Source of the DNA: Gammaproteobacteria bacterium
GTDB taxonomy: Bacteria; Pseudomonadota; Gammaproteobacteria; Pseudomonadales; Pseudohongiellaceae
DNA: 53,239 nucleotides
Direction of reading: 5' to 3'
Assembly: GCA_029242705.1 (NCBI GenBank)
Contig: JAQWTK010000033.1
Span: forward strand, 1 to 53,239
Part shown: positions 9,234 to 18,379 of the stretch, one piece after another
Position numbering within the stretch: the first letter of the stretch is position 1
Layout of the letters: each line of letters starts with the position of its first letter
Made by a program: the position numbers and the translations under genes
The notes under the pieces: model-generated
The model's input: only the letters and a program-made list of their open reading frames with translations
What the model was told of the DNA's origin: nothing
The model's database searches: none

Positions 9234-9617
9234 TCATTTTATATTATTTGACTTGAGGCCAAATATACAAAGCGCGCCCCAGCCAGAAAGGAAGAATAGA
9301 CCACCTATTGGTGTGATAGCACCCAACCAGCGTATATCAGTTATGCTAAGAATATAAAGACTTCCGGAAAAAAATAGAATACCAAGCAAAAAGAAATAAC
9401 CGCTGACTTTTGGTAAGCGCTCATTAGGATAGTAGAGGCTAAGCAATCCAACTCCAAATAGCGCTAGGCTATGGTACATATGATAATCCACTCCGGTTTG
9501 AAAAGTTTGTAACTGTTCTGGGGGAAAGAAGGATTCCAGACCATGAGCCGCGAATGCGCCTATGCTTACAGCAAGGAAACCATTTGCGCCTGCCATCAAT
9601 AGCAATGGTTGAAACAT
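9234..9617 (-). CDS. DUF423 family membrane protein (YgdD-like)
   Basis: 127 aa with four hydrophobic segments, the typical size and layout of DUF423. The start LLLMAGANGFLAVSIGAFAAHGLE and the FQTGVDYHMYHSLALFGVGLL block are the family signature. DUF423 proteins are inner-membrane proteins of unknown function. It sits 22 bases after rpoH on the same strand and before trmB. Confidence 0.88.
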   Translation of the reverse strand: MFQPLLLMAGANGFLAVSIGAFAAHGLESFFPPEQLQTFQTGVDYHMYHSLALFGVGLLSLYYPNERLPKVSGYFFLLGILFFSGSLYILSITDIRWLGAITPIGGLFFLSGWGALCIFGLKSNNIK

Positions 9618-9639
9618 TTATAGGTTTTTAATTTATAAA

Positions 9640-10500
9640 TTAGGCTTCCATTTGCGCCTTTATTGTATGCATCGCTTTTTTTTCCAACTGGCGTACACGT
9701 TCAGCTGAAATACTGTATTTATCTGCAAGATCATGAAGAGTGGCTTTGTTGTCATTTAGCCAGCGGCTTTTTAAAATATCTTGACTGCGATCATCAAGGC
9801 CACCAAGAGCCAAACTTAGGCTGTTATTTTTTATCTCTCTCCATTCTGCTTCTTCAACATTCAAAGCAACATCCGAGTTTTGATCTTCTAAATAATAAGC
9901 TGGGGCTCGATAAAGCGAATCATCATCGCTATCTGACTCTGCATCGAATGAGGTATCGTAGCCGCTCATACGGCCTTCCATTTGACGCACGACTTTTGTA
10001 TCTACCCCCAAGTCTTCAGCAACCGCTGCAGCTTCTTCGTTATTTAACCAACCAAGTTGTTTTTTTGAGCTTCTAAGATTAAAGAATAACTTTCTTTGAG
10101 CTTTAGTCGTTGCAACTTTGACTATTCGCCAATTGCGTAAAATATATTCATGCATTTCTGCCTTAATCCAATGAACAGCAAAGGAAACCAATCTTACGCC
10201 AACTTCAGGATTAAATCGTTTTACGGCCTTCATTAAGCCAACATTTCCTTCTTGAATTAAATCTGCCTGTGAAAGGCCATAACCTGAATAAGATTTAGCC
10301 ATATGAACAACAAAGCGTAAGTGCGCCATCACTAATTGTCGGGCGGCATCAACGTTATCATCATAGTAGTATTGGTTCGCAAGTTCTCTTTCTTGCTCTG
10401 GCGTAAGCACTGAGATGCTATTAACAGATGCCATATAAGCTGTTAAGTCGCGGCCTGGCATTGTTGGGTGAACTACTTGTAAATTCTTTCTATTATCCAT
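9640..10500 (-). CDS. rpoH: heat-shock sigma factor RpoH (sigma-32)
   Basis: 286 aa (E. coli 284). Sigma region 2 (about 48-120) has [34 protein letters not shown] and the -10-recognition [20 protein letters not shown]. The RpoH box QRKLFFNLR at about 132-140, unique to sigma-32, separates it from other sigma-70 proteins. Region 4 ends with [20 protein letters not shown], the -35 HTH. It directs transcription of chaperone and protease genes after protein-folding stress. It lies downstream of ftsY as in many relatives, but ftsE and ftsX, usually between them, are missing. Confidence 0.97.
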   Translation of the reverse strand: MDNRKNLQVVHPTMPGRDLTAYMASVNSISVLTPEQERELANQYYYDDNVDAARQLVMAHLRFVVHMAKSYSGYGLSQADLIQEGNVGLMKAVKRFNPEVGVRLVSFAVHWIKAEMHEYILRNWRIVKVATTKAQRKLFFNLRSSKKQLGWLNNEEAAAVAEDLGVDTKVVRQMEGRMSGYDTSFDAESDSDDDSLYRAPAYYLEDQNSDVALNVEEAEWREIKNNSLSLALGGLDDRSQDILKSRWLNDNKATLHDLADKYSISAERVRQLEKKAMHTIKAQMEA

Positions 10501-11037
10501 TTCTAATTTTTATCTAAACCTATCTCTAATAATAGTTAATTACTAATTGTACTTATGAAACAAGATTAGTGGGAATCCTAGCATTATTAGCCTTAGTGCG
10601 CCATTTGCATCGCTAGAACTAGGCGCGTAATCTAAGAATTTCCCTAAAATCGGCTTCGTGATTCTGCTTGCAGTAATTATTAAAGCATCTATCTATCCGA
10701 TATTGGGTTGAATTTAATTTTTTCAAGAGGAGGGTAGGTCTCGCGTAGATCTGCTTAAAATACGGATCAGGTCACACCTGGAGCATTAGGCCTATCCATA
10801 GAAGTAAACGCTTACTAATGGGGCGTTCAAATATGTTATCGTTTAAATCTTAGTATTTTAGGGGATTTTGGAAGACATTAGGAGCTTTTAATAAATATTC
10901 GCAGCATTTAAGCATATTTAAGCAATAAATTCTTTGTTCTGGGCGATAATGTCAATTTGTCTAAGGTATTTCACCTGCGGGTCTTTTCTTAAAATTATGG
11001 GTAAATCATTCATAAATTTTCATTGAAGCCGTGCTCC
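10501..11037. other. non-coding gap between ftsY and rpoH; ftsE and ftsX absent
   Basis: 537 bases without a credible ORF in either direction; reading both strands shows no Walker motif or membrane segment of FtsE/FtsX. It must contain the rpoH promoter on the minus strand, but no clear sigma-70 or sigma-32 site could be chosen. A short imperfect palindrome AGTAAACGCTTACT lies at 10803-10816. The stretch is long for this compact genome, consistent with an old deletion scar. Confidence 0.55.
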
Positions 11038-12018
11038 TTAAGAAAATAAAGCATTTACAAACTCTTTAGCATTAAATGGTTTTAGATCATCAATTTTTTC
11101 TCCAATCCCAATAAAACGAATGGGTAAATTGAGTTTTTTTGCGATTGCGAAGACGACCCCGCCTTTTGCTGTGCCATCGAGTTTAGTGAGAGCTATGCCG
11201 GTTAATTCGGCCGTTTCATGAAAACTTTCCGCCTGGTTTACAGCATTTTGTCCCGTCGTGGCATCAAGCACTAACAAAATTTCATTAGGTAGTCTTGGAT
11301 CTTGTTTTTTTAATACTCGAACAATTTTTTCTAACTCTGACATTAAATTATCTTTCGTGTGCAGTCGGCCAGCTGTATCTGCGATAAGAACATCTACTTT
11401 TTTGGATTTCGCTGATTGATAAGCATCAAAAATCACTGATGCACTATCTGCGCCTGTGGTCTGAGAAATTACTGGGATGTTGTTTCTCTCTCCCCAAACT
11501 TGGAGTTGCTCTACGGCAGCTGCTCGAAAAGTATCTCCAGCTGCTAACATGACTGAGTGATTATGACTTTGAAATCGTTTGGCGAGTTTGCCGATAGTAG
11601 TAGTTTTGCCGACGCCATTTACACCCACAGTCAAAATAACAAAAGGTTTATCCCTCGCGTCAAGTCTTAACGGGACAGCAATAGGCTCAAGAATATTTTC
11701 TAACTCTTTCCGTAACTCGTGAATAAATTCGTCGGGCTCCAAAAGTTGGCTTTTCTTTAGCTTAATTTTAAGGTTCTCTATTATTTGATCTGTGGCCTCT
11801 ATACCAACGTCCGCAGCAAGCAACTGTTCCTCCATTTCCTTTAATAAAGATACATCAATAGCTGTTTCCGAGAGTAATAAAGAATTTATTCCTTCGCTAA
11901 GCCGGCTTCTAGTTTTCTTTAAACCATTTCTCAGTTTCGTTTTCCAATCGACAGAGTCTTCCTTCGACTCAGATTGTTGAGACGATTCATTCCTTTGTTT
12001 CTTGATTAAGTTAAACAT
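11038..12018 (-). CDS. ftsY: signal recognition particle receptor FtsY
   Basis: 326 aa. FtsY docks SRP-ribosome complexes at the inner membrane. The acidic N-terminal A domain is very short (about 25 residues, against about 195 in E. coli). The N domain (about 30-115) contains LLLSETAIDVSLLKEMEEQLLAADVGI. The G domain has GVNGVGKTTTIGKLA (P-loop), AAGDTFRAAAVEQL, IADTAGRLHTK, and ALTKLDGTAKGG. Start MFNLIKKQRN gives an amphipathic basic N-terminus. It is the first gene of the minus-strand run towards rpoH, divergent from rsmD. Confidence 0.97.
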   Translation of the reverse strand: MFNLIKKQRNESSQQSESKEDSVDWKTKLRNGLKKTRSRLSEGINSLLLSETAIDVSLLKEMEEQLLAADVGIEATDQIIENLKIKLKKSQLLEPDEFIHELRKELENILEPIAVPLRLDARDKPFVILTVGVNGVGKTTTIGKLAKRFQSHNHSVMLAAGDTFRAAAVEQLQVWGERNNIPVISQTTGADSASVIFDAYQSAKSKKVDVLIADTAGRLHTKDNLMSELEKIVRVLKKQDPRLPNEILLVLDATTGQNAVNQAESFHETAELTGIALTKLDGTAKGGVVFAIAKKLNLPIRFIGIGEKIDDLKPFNAKEFVNALFS

Positions 12019-12127
12019 CTATTATATTTATAAATAAAATATTAATTGTGACTGACAAGGCGATGCTAACATTAGATGTGTTTTAGTGACATTACTATGG
12101 CAATATTTGAGAAAAGTTTCTACGACT

Positions 12128-12155
12128 TTGCCATTTGACATACTAGGCCTATTAT
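12128..12155 (+). promoter_or_regulatory. sigma-70 promoter for rsmD
   Basis: TTGCCA (12128-12133), 16-base spacer, TATTAT (12150-12155), in the ftsY/rsmD divergent gap, about 25 bases before the rsmD start. Each hexamer differs from consensus at one position. An AGAGG ribosome-binding site follows before the ATG at 12181. A perfect TTGACA at 12136-12141 has no well-placed -10 partner. Confidence 0.5.
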
Positions 12156-12180
12156 TGCTCTGCCATAAGAGGTAACAGCC

Positions 12181-12753
12181 ATGTCTAAAGAAGAAAGCTC
12201 AGTGCGAGTTATTTCAGGTAAATTTAGATCGCGCAAAATTGTATTTCCTAATAATTCCGCAATTAGGCCTACCGGAGATCGGGTCAAAGAATCTTTGTTT
12301 AATTGGCTACAGGCCGAAGTTATGGGTGCAAACTGCCTAGATCTTTTTGCTGGCAGTGGCGCACTTGGTATCGAGTCTCTATCGCGGGGAGCTCAAAGTG
12401 TAACCTTCGTCGAAGTTGACATAAAAGCGGTTGCAGCTTTAAACAAAAATTTAGAGCTTTTGGGCAGTCCTAATGCAATAGTTCACAAAATTGATGCATT
12501 GAAGTGGCTTGAGGAATACAGTTCTACCGAACGATTTGACATAGTTTACCTTGACCCTTCTTTTTCAGAGAGCATACTTACCGATTGCTGTGCCTTGCTG
12601 GAAAATACAAACATTCTGAAAAATACTTGTATGATATATATCGAGTCCGGGGAAGAATTAGAAAAAACTAACGTGCCCGTGAATTGGGAAATTAAGAGAA
12701 GCAAGAAAGCGGGGAGTGTTTATTTTTATCTTTTCCAGCGATTACAAATATAA
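12181..12753 (+). CDS. rsmD: 16S rRNA (guanine966-N2)-methyltransferase RsmD
   Basis: 190 aa (E. coli 198). The RVISGKFRSRKI start and RPTGDRVKESLFNWL block are diagnostic; SAM motif I is CLDLFAGSGALGIESLSRGA and is followed by VTFVEVDIKAV. The catalytic motif IV, normally DPPF/Y, reads LDPSF here: the second proline is Ser. RsmD methylates G966 of 16S rRNA during 30S assembly. It is divergent from ftsY, a common gammaproteobacterial arrangement. Preferred start is the ATG at 12181 after AGAGGTAAC. Confidence 0.93.
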   Translation: MSKEESSVRVISGKFRSRKIVFPNNSAIRPTGDRVKESLFNWLQAEVMGANCLDLFAGSGALGIESLSRGAQSVTFVEVDIKAVAALNKNLELLGSPNAIVHKIDALKWLEEYSSTERFDIVYLDPSFSESILTDCCALLENTNILKNTCMIYIESGEELEKTNVPVNWEIKRSKKAGSVYFYLFQRLQI

Positions 12754-13131
12754 AGAGTGATAAGTGGCTTTTTATAATTAATTTTTAAATATTTAACCAA
12801 AAATACAGACTTTTATATGAAAAAATATATAGTAAATCCTTAGTCAAAGTATTATGGAAAATTATTTAGACGAAATTATACAATTTATTAGTATCTAATC
12901 GAGCCTTTAGAAGGTCAATATAAAAGAGTTGAATGAATTAACTAAAGTTCACAATGCTCACAAAATAAGTTAGAGGATTTAGGACTCATCAAAGATGATT
13001 TGAGTCGCTAATTAATAGCGCGAACGATGAAGGAAAATCAAAAATAATTAATTTATAATCTGTGGATCGATTGAGCCTGATAATGCTATTCGATATGATA
13101 TAAAGCTTCTTAAGCGTAAGAGCCCTTTTTT
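12754..13131. other. non-coding gap between rsmD and coaD
   Basis: 378 AT-rich bases. No ORF of credible size; every frame is interrupted frequently. Two small hairpins lie side by side, GACTCA/TGAGTC (12983-13006) and CGCTA/TAGCG (13006-13020), neither followed by a T-run. The coaD promoter is at its right end (13071-13099). Confidence 0.5.
13071..13099 (+). promoter_or_regulatory. sigma-70 promoter for coaD
   Basis: TTGAGC (13071-13076), a 17-base spacer and TATGAT (13094-13099), 32 bases before the coaD ATG. The spacer is optimal and the -10 has one mismatch. The predicted transcript leader is about 25 bases. Confidence 0.5.
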
Positions 13132-13602
13132 ATGAAAATTGCGGTATATCCAGGCACATTTAATCCGATTACCAATGGCCACACGGACCTTGTTGAGCGT
13201 GCTGCCGGGCTGTTTGACAAAATAATCGTTGCTGTTGGTACTAACACTCAAAAAGGAACATCACTTCCTACTGATAAACGCGTAGAATTAGCTAATAAGG
13301 TCCTAAATCACATAGAAAATGTAGAGATAACGTCTTTTGATGGCCTACTAACCGATTTTGTTAGCAAGCAAGGAGCAAATATTATTCTTAGGGGCTTAAG
13401 GACGGTTGCAGATTTTGAATATGAATTTCAATTAGTAGGTATGAACAGGGTTCTAAACCCAGGTATAGAGACTGTATTTTTGGCGCCAGCCGAGCATTTG
13501 TCTTATATTTCTTCTACATTAGTTAGGGAAATTGCTTTATTGGGCGGGGATATTTCAAAATTCGTCCATCCCGCAGTTGCGGAAGCAATTACAGGTAGAT
13601 AG
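13132..13602 (+). CDS. coaD: phosphopantetheine adenylyltransferase
   Basis: 156 aa (E. coli 159). CoaD transfers AMP from ATP to 4'-phosphopantetheine, the penultimate CoA step; it therefore acts on the product of CoaBC encoded 10 kb earlier. The nucleotidyltransferase signature is [20 protein letters not shown] (usual form GTFDPxTxGH, here with Asn), followed by [24 protein letters not shown] and [16 protein letters not shown], the C-terminal ATP-binding motif. It is tail-to-tail with mutM, stop codons 3 bases apart. Confidence 0.96.
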   Translation: MKIAVYPGTFNPITNGHTDLVERAAGLFDKIIVAVGTNTQKGTSLPTDKRVELANKVLNHIENVEITSFDGLLTDFVSKQGANIILRGLRTVADFEYEFQLVGMNRVLNPGIETVFLAPAEHLSYISSTLVREIALLGGDISKFVHPAVAEAITGR

Positions 13603-13605
13603 ATG

Positions 13606-14421
13606 TCAGCGTTGGCATTTAGTGCAATAAACGCTGCTACGTTGTGCTATTCGGATTTCTTTTAATGTACTGTCACAAATTTTGCATACTAGCCCGCCTC
13701 GTCCATACACATTTAGGGATTGCTTAAAGTAGCCTGGCTCACCGCTACTGTTCGTAAAGTCTCTGAGTGTTGTTCCGCCGGCTTTTATGGCTTGATTGAG
13801 TACTTCGCGAATACAGGAAACTAAAATCTTGTAGCGAGCACATGATATGTTTCCAGCCGCTCTTTTGGGATTGATACCTGCTAAAAATAACGCTTCATTA
13901 GCGTATATGTTTCCAACACCTACTACCGTCTTGCTATCCATTATGAATGATTTAATTAACACAGATCTGCCTCGGCTATTTTTATACAAATTCAAGTGTT
14001 GGAATTCTGCACTTAAAGGCTCTGGCCCTAGATGGAGGAGAAGAGGATGGATGCCGCTTCCTTTTTTGTGCCAGAGAATACAGCCGAACCTTCTTGGATC
14101 CGTATATCGGAGAGAGGTTCCATTTTCTAGAATGAAGTCTACATGATCATGCTTCCCAGCGGGTTTCGTTGCTTCTATAACACGTAAGCTTCCGCTCATA
14201 CCAAGATGAATGAGTATAGTGCCTTTTGCGCTTTCTAATAGAAGATATTTCCCGCGGCGAAGTACTTTGTCGATAGTATTGCCACTAACTTCTTTAGACA
14301 GATTCTTAGAAACCTCCCAACGTAAATTTTTCTGGCGGACAGTTATCTTTTTTACAAGCTTATTTTCTATATGAGGACTTATGCCGCGTCGAGTAGTCTC
14401 CACCTCTGGAAGTTCAGGCAA
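13606..14421 (-). CDS. mutM: formamidopyrimidine-DNA glycosylase
   Basis: 271 aa (E. coli 269). It removes 8-oxoguanine and formamidopyrimidines and cleaves the abasic site. After Met removal the N-terminus is PELPEVETTRRGI, with catalytic Pro and Glu; Lys of LRRGKYLLLE is the beta-elimination residue. Further features: HLGMSGSLR, YTDPRRFGCILW, VGNIYANEALFLAGI, and the C-terminal C4 zinc finger CKIC...CTKCQR. The cysteine spacing is intact, so this is Fpg and not a plant-type homologue. Confidence 0.97.
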   Translation of the reverse strand: MPELPEVETTRRGISPHIENKLVKKITVRQKNLRWEVSKNLSKEVSGNTIDKVLRRGKYLLLESAKGTILIHLGMSGSLRVIEATKPAGKHDHVDFILENGTSLRYTDPRRFGCILWHKKGSGIHPLLLHLGPEPLSAEFQHLNLYKNSRGRSVLIKSFIMDSKTVVGVGNIYANEALFLAGINPKRAAGNISCARYKILVSCIREVLNQAIKAGGTTLRDFTNSSGEPGYFKQSLNVYGRGGLVCKICDSTLKEIRIAQRSSVYCTKCQR

Positions 14422-14532
14422 AGCGAATCTCCGAATTAGTTATCTTAGAATAGGTGTCTTGAATCTCAACAGTTATAATCTTTTTGTTTGTAGAAGTGAA
14501 GTAACCAGAGAAATCTTTGAAAAGTTAACTGA

Positions 14533-16530
14533 ATGAAAGCACAAGTATTACTTGGAATCGATGCGGGCGGCACATTTACTGATTTTATTTGTATTGAAAT
14601 GGGTGATGAAGTTTCCCTCCGCATCCATAAAACGCTTTCATCACCAGAAGCGCCTGAGCAGGCCATACTTAAGGGTATAGATGATCTAGGTCTTTTATCC
14701 GAAATTCGAAGCGGGAACTTACAAATCACCCATGGCACTACAGTTGCAACGAATGCTGTATTAGAAGGGAAAATAGCGAAAACGGCCTTTGTAACTAACC
14801 GCGGATTCCGGGACCTCTTACAGTTGGGCAGGCAAACAAGGCCGCTGCTATATGAGCTCGAATTTGCGCCGATTGCACCACCAGTTCCTAGTAATCTTTG
14901 TCTTGAAACTGGCGGTAGAATAGCTGCTGATGGCTCAACTATTGAGAGTTTGGATGATCATGGAATAACCGAATTAGTTAACCAGGTGTTGTCTCTCAAT
15001 CCAGAATCGGTGGCAATTAATTTATTATTTTCATTTTTAAATGACAGTTTCGAGAAGGCTATAGAAAAAGCGCTAAAAGATAAGAAGCCGTCTTTATTTG
15101 TTAGTCGCTCATCGTCTGTGCTGCCAGTTTATAAGGAATATGAGCGAGGCATTGCCACGTGGTTGAATGCGTCTTTAGAACCGGTCATGCATCGTTATCT
15201 GACTCGTCTTGAAAGCCAATTAGGTAATTCGCCGTTACAAATTATGCAATCTAGTGGTGAAACTATTACCGCTAACAAAGCATCTAGAAGGGCCGTTAAT
15301 CTTTTGCTATCAGGACCTGCAGGTGGATTGAAAGCAATTCAATATATTGGAGAAAAAATTGGCGTAAAAAAAATTATCAGTTTTGACATGGGCGGTACGT
15401 CTACAGACGTAGCGTTAATTGACGGAAAGATTGAAACAACGACCGAAGGACGTATTGGCCGCTATCCAGTTGGAGTCCCAATGCTTGACATGAATACCAT
15501 AGGAGCAGGGGGTGGATCCATTGCTTTTGCAGACGGTGGGGGTCTACTTCGAGTTGGCCCTCAGTCAGCGGGCGCGAATCCGGGTCCGGCGAGCTACGGT
15601 AAAGGCGGTAATGAGCCGACAGTTACCGATGCAAACCTGGTATTAGGCCGACTACCAAAAAACGCAGAGTTAGCCGGCGGGCTAAAACTAGATATAAAGC
15701 GCGCGCGATTGGCTATTGAAAATCTTGGGTCTAGTCTTGGTTTAACTACAGAGGAAACCGCAGATGGCATTATAAGAATCGCAAACGAGCATATGTCGAA
15801 GGCCATTCGCTTAATTTCGGTTAACAAAGGTCATGACCCTAAAGAATTTGTGCTGGCTAGTTTTGGTGGCGCTGGCGGCCTTCATATTTGTGAAATCGCT
15901 GATGCAATGCAAATGGAAAATGCCGTTGTGCCGGCATATGGAGGAATCTTATCAGCCATAGGCATGCTGGTAGCTAAGAAAGGAAGGCAATATACGCGAA
16001 CGGTAAATATAGTAGGAGATAAACGTTTTGATAAGGAAATAAAAAAGCAATTTATTGAGCTGGCCAATAAGGGACAGGTAGAACTTATAGAGGAAGGGGA
16101 AAAAAATCAAAGTATCAATATTGAATATTCTGTTGATTGTCGTTATCGAGGACAATCCTATACTTTAAATATTGAATGGTCGGATATAGAAGAGTGCCTA
16201 AAATCATTTAAATCCCTTCATGAATTTCGATACGGTTATTCGCTAGATGAAATTATTGAAATCGTAAACCTGCGGGTTAATGTAATTTCGCCTGGCGCCT
16301 CCTTTGCCTTTCCCCGGATATCCAATAATACAAATCCTAGTAGTTACGAAACCACAACGGTCCATGGGCAACGAGGCGTGACGAAAATTTATCAAAAGGG
16401 AAATTTAGAGATTGACTCTAAGGTCCATGGTCCTGCCATTCTATTGGAACAAACTGCAACGACCTTTGTTGACCAAAATTGGCTAGCTAGTTTAGATAGT
16501 ATTGGAAATATATTGCTTAGCCGGCGATAA
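14533..16530 (+). CDS. hydantoinase/oxoprolinase family protein (HyuA-type subunit)
   Basis: 665 aa, normal for the HyuA-like subunit. The ASKHA-type N-terminus is LLGIDAGGTFTDFICIE, followed by ITHGTTVATNAVLEGK, then LLSGPAGGLKAI, SFDMGGTSTDVALIDG (second phosphate loop) and MNTIGAGGGSIAF. Family members hydrolyse 5-oxoproline, hydantoins or related lactams with ATP, usually with a HyuB partner. Here no hyuB follows: the next gene begins 199 bases later and belongs to another group. Substrate cannot be assigned; a stand-alone enzyme or a distant partner gene are both possible. It is divergent from mutM; a TATAAT sits at 14474-14479 but its -35 is poor. Confidence 0.88.
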   Translation: MKAQVLLGIDAGGTFTDFICIEMGDEVSLRIHKTLSSPEAPEQAILKGIDDLGLLSEIRSGNLQITHGTTVATNAVLEGKIAKTAFVTNRGFRDLLQLGRQTRPLLYELEFAPIAPPVPSNLCLETGGRIAADGSTIESLDDHGITELVNQVLSLNPESVAINLLFSFLNDSFEKAIEKALKDKKPSLFVSRSSSVLPVYKEYERGIATWLNASLEPVMHRYLTRLESQLGNSPLQIMQSSGETITANKASRRAVNLLLSGPAGGLKAIQYIGEKIGVKKIISFDMGGTSTDVALIDGKIETTTEGRIGRYPVGVPMLDMNTIGAGGGSIAFADGGGLLRVGPQSAGANPGPASYGKGGNEPTVTDANLVLGRLPKNAELAGGLKLDIKRARLAIENLGSSLGLTTEETADGIIRIANEHMSKAIRLISVNKGHDPKEFVLASFGGAGGLHICEIADAMQMENAVVPAYGGILSAIGMLVAKKGRQYTRTVNIVGDKRFDKEIKKQFIELANKGQVELIEEGEKNQSINIEYSVDCRYRGQSYTLNIEWSDIEECLKSFKSLHEFRYGYSLDEIIEIVNLRVNVISPGASFAFPRISNNTNPSSYETTTVHGQRGVTKIYQKGNLEIDSKVHGPAILLEQTATTFVDQNWLASLDSIGNILLSRR

Positions 16531-16729
16531 GTTTCTGATCCTAACGCCGATTGAATGCGTTAATTTTAATACAATGTGGTTACACTTTAATATGTGTGGT
16601 GATATAACACACAGTCTCCTCGAGAATAGAGAGCCAAATATTTCAGCTCAGAAAGATTGAAAGTCTTGGGTAATCTAGGCATGGAAGCTTAATAAGCGAA
16701 CTTGTATAGGTATAAAACTTTTTAAAAGT

Positions 16730-18130
16730 ATGAGAATTTTAGTGAATCGACGGGGGCATAACATTAGAGCAAGTATTATTGCTGTAGCGGTTTTTCTATG
16801 CATTTCACTAGCTAAGGCCCAAGAAGATGAGGCTTCTAATGCCGCAGTTGAGCCGGAAATACCCGCTCGCTTGCGCTACCTTGAGGTCCCGGTAGTTGTA
16901 GAGCCTGGACTTGAGCCAGCGCTACCCATATTGCCGGGCCCAATTCTCAATGTAGATGCGGAAAGAGAGGCTGAATTTATTAGCCTTGTGAATAGCATTC
17001 AGCAATATAGCGAGACGGTAGAGTTAATTGAAGAGCAAGGAGGAGCATGGGATATTAATCTCGAAGAATCACTTGCAACCATAGGGGGTTTAGAACAACA
17101 GCAGGGTAATCATATAGAGGCTATTGCTGCATTTAGCCGAGCTATGCAGATAAATAGAATTGCAAATGGCCTTTATACTCTGGAGCAATTGCCCCTTCTA
17201 GAAAAAATGATCGACAGCTATACCGCGATGGAGAATTGGGAGCAAGTAGATTTGTTCAATAATTACCTATTCTATATAGCTCATAGAACTTACGGAGTTG
17301 AAGACCCAAGAATTATTTCATCGTTAGAGCGACTGGCTTCTTGGAATATGGAGGCATTTAGTATCGGGTTCGGCGATGCCTTGGGCGTTAGGCTGAGTAA
17401 TGCTCAAATGCTCTATAGATCAGCTATTAGGATTGTGGTTGTCCATTTTGGAGAGACAGACCAAAGGTTGCCAGTTTTTTTGAGGAAGCTCGCAAGCTCC
17501 GCGTATCAGGTTGCAATGTATCCGGAATATGCCGCGCAAGTCGCTCAACCTGAATTTCGAAGCCAGCAAGAAAGCTTTCGAAGAAAACTTAATGAGGGGT
17601 CTTCTATAATTCCTGGCTCTTTTCAAACAGGCGAGGCCGCACTCCTAGCCGTAATTGATTACCACAATAAAGCTCCTTATAGCGCTTATGCTTTAGCAGA
17701 ATCGATTACTCACTTAGGTGATTGGTATATGCTTTTTGATAGACGCCGAAGACAAGCAGAAGATATTTATTTTGAGGCTTGGGAACTCTTACGAGCAGAG
17801 GAAGGCGGTGAATATCTAGCGGACCAATTGTTCGGTCAGGTCGTACCGCTGCCAACTTTTGTTGATACGCCAAAAAATCTTGAAATGAGGTCATCTGATA
17901 CAAAGGCGCGATCAGCAATGGAACATGATATCGTCGATCTTTCGTTTTCGGTAACATCACTCGGCGCGGTAAGAGATGTTGAAATGCTTGGCGAAGAAAC
18001 CGAAGAAAATAAAATGAGACTCTCCCCGTTATTAAGGGCATTGCGCATGTCAAAGTTTAGGCCTACTCTCATCGAAGGTCGCCCAGTTCGCAGCGATGGG
18101 CACGTTTTTCGCTACCGGTATTGGTACTAA
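16730..18130 (+). CDS. secreted TPR-like protein with TonB-like C-terminal domain
   Basis: 466 aa. A basic N-terminus and hydrophobic segment (about 14-28) end in AKA-QED, a good signal peptidase I site after residue 30, so the protein is periplasmic or secreted. Residues about 115-200 contain TPR-like helices (LEQQQGNHIEAIAAFSRAMQ and following). The last about 65 residues (VDLSFSVTSLGAVRDVEML, LLRALRMSKFRPTLIEG, VFRYRYWY) follow the TonB C-terminal pattern: beta strand, GAV turn, helix, FRP, beta strands. There is no N-terminal TM anchor with a proline-rich arm, so it is not a classical TonB. It is the first gene of the 16.7-31.8 kb group but separated by 249 bases from the next. Function unknown. 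Confidence 0.72.
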   Translation: MRILVNRRGHNIRASIIAVAVFLCISLAKAQEDEASNAAVEPEIPARLRYLEVPVVVEPGLEPALPILPGPILNVDAEREAEFISLVNSIQQYSETVELIEEQGGAWDINLEESLATIGGLEQQQGNHIEAIAAFSRAMQINRIANGLYTLEQLPLLEKMIDSYTAMENWEQVDLFNNYLFYIAHRTYGVEDPRIISSLERLASWNMEAFSIGFGDALGVRLSNAQMLYRSAIRIVVVHFGETDQRLPVFLRKLASSAYQVAMYPEYAAQVAQPEFRSQQESFRRKLNEGSSIIPGSFQTGEAALLAVIDYHNKAPYSAYALAESITHLGDWYMLFDRRRRQAEDIYFEAWELLRAEEGGEYLADQLFGQVVPLPTFVDTPKNLEMRSSDTKARSAMEHDIVDLSFSVTSLGAVRDVEMLGEETEENKMRLSPLLRALRMSKFRPTLIEGRPVRSDGHVFRYRYWY

Positions 18131-18379
18131 TTTTAAGCTGTTAGATGTAGCATCGGGAATGAGGCTATTTTATTGTTAAGTTGCGACGGGATAAAAATCC
18201 GAAATAATGAAGTGCGTTTGGATTTTAAATTAAGTGATTATTAAAATCTTCGTCAAAAAGAGAGTAAAATCGGTAAAATGTTGGAAAAAGGCGCCAATTT
18301 CGTTAAGAAAGAAGTTAAATTCTTGATTGATTATGTAATCTTTATCTCTCAATTCGGGTAAAATTATGAAAGAGTTTTT

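Noticed and set aside
13136-13251. Minus-strand reading frame across the start of coaD
   Set aside because: Shadow of coaD; the coaD motifs are complete on the plus strand.
16551-16730. Several AT-rich -10-like hexamers before the TPR/TonB-like gene
   Set aside because: None has a good -35 at 16-18 bases, so no promoter is claimed for the envelope block.
18278-18361. 27-codon reading frame (MLEKGANFVKKE...) before the serine-rich lipoprotein gene
   Set aside because: Very short, weak ribosome-binding site, no recognisable homologue; it lies where the promoter of the operon is expected.
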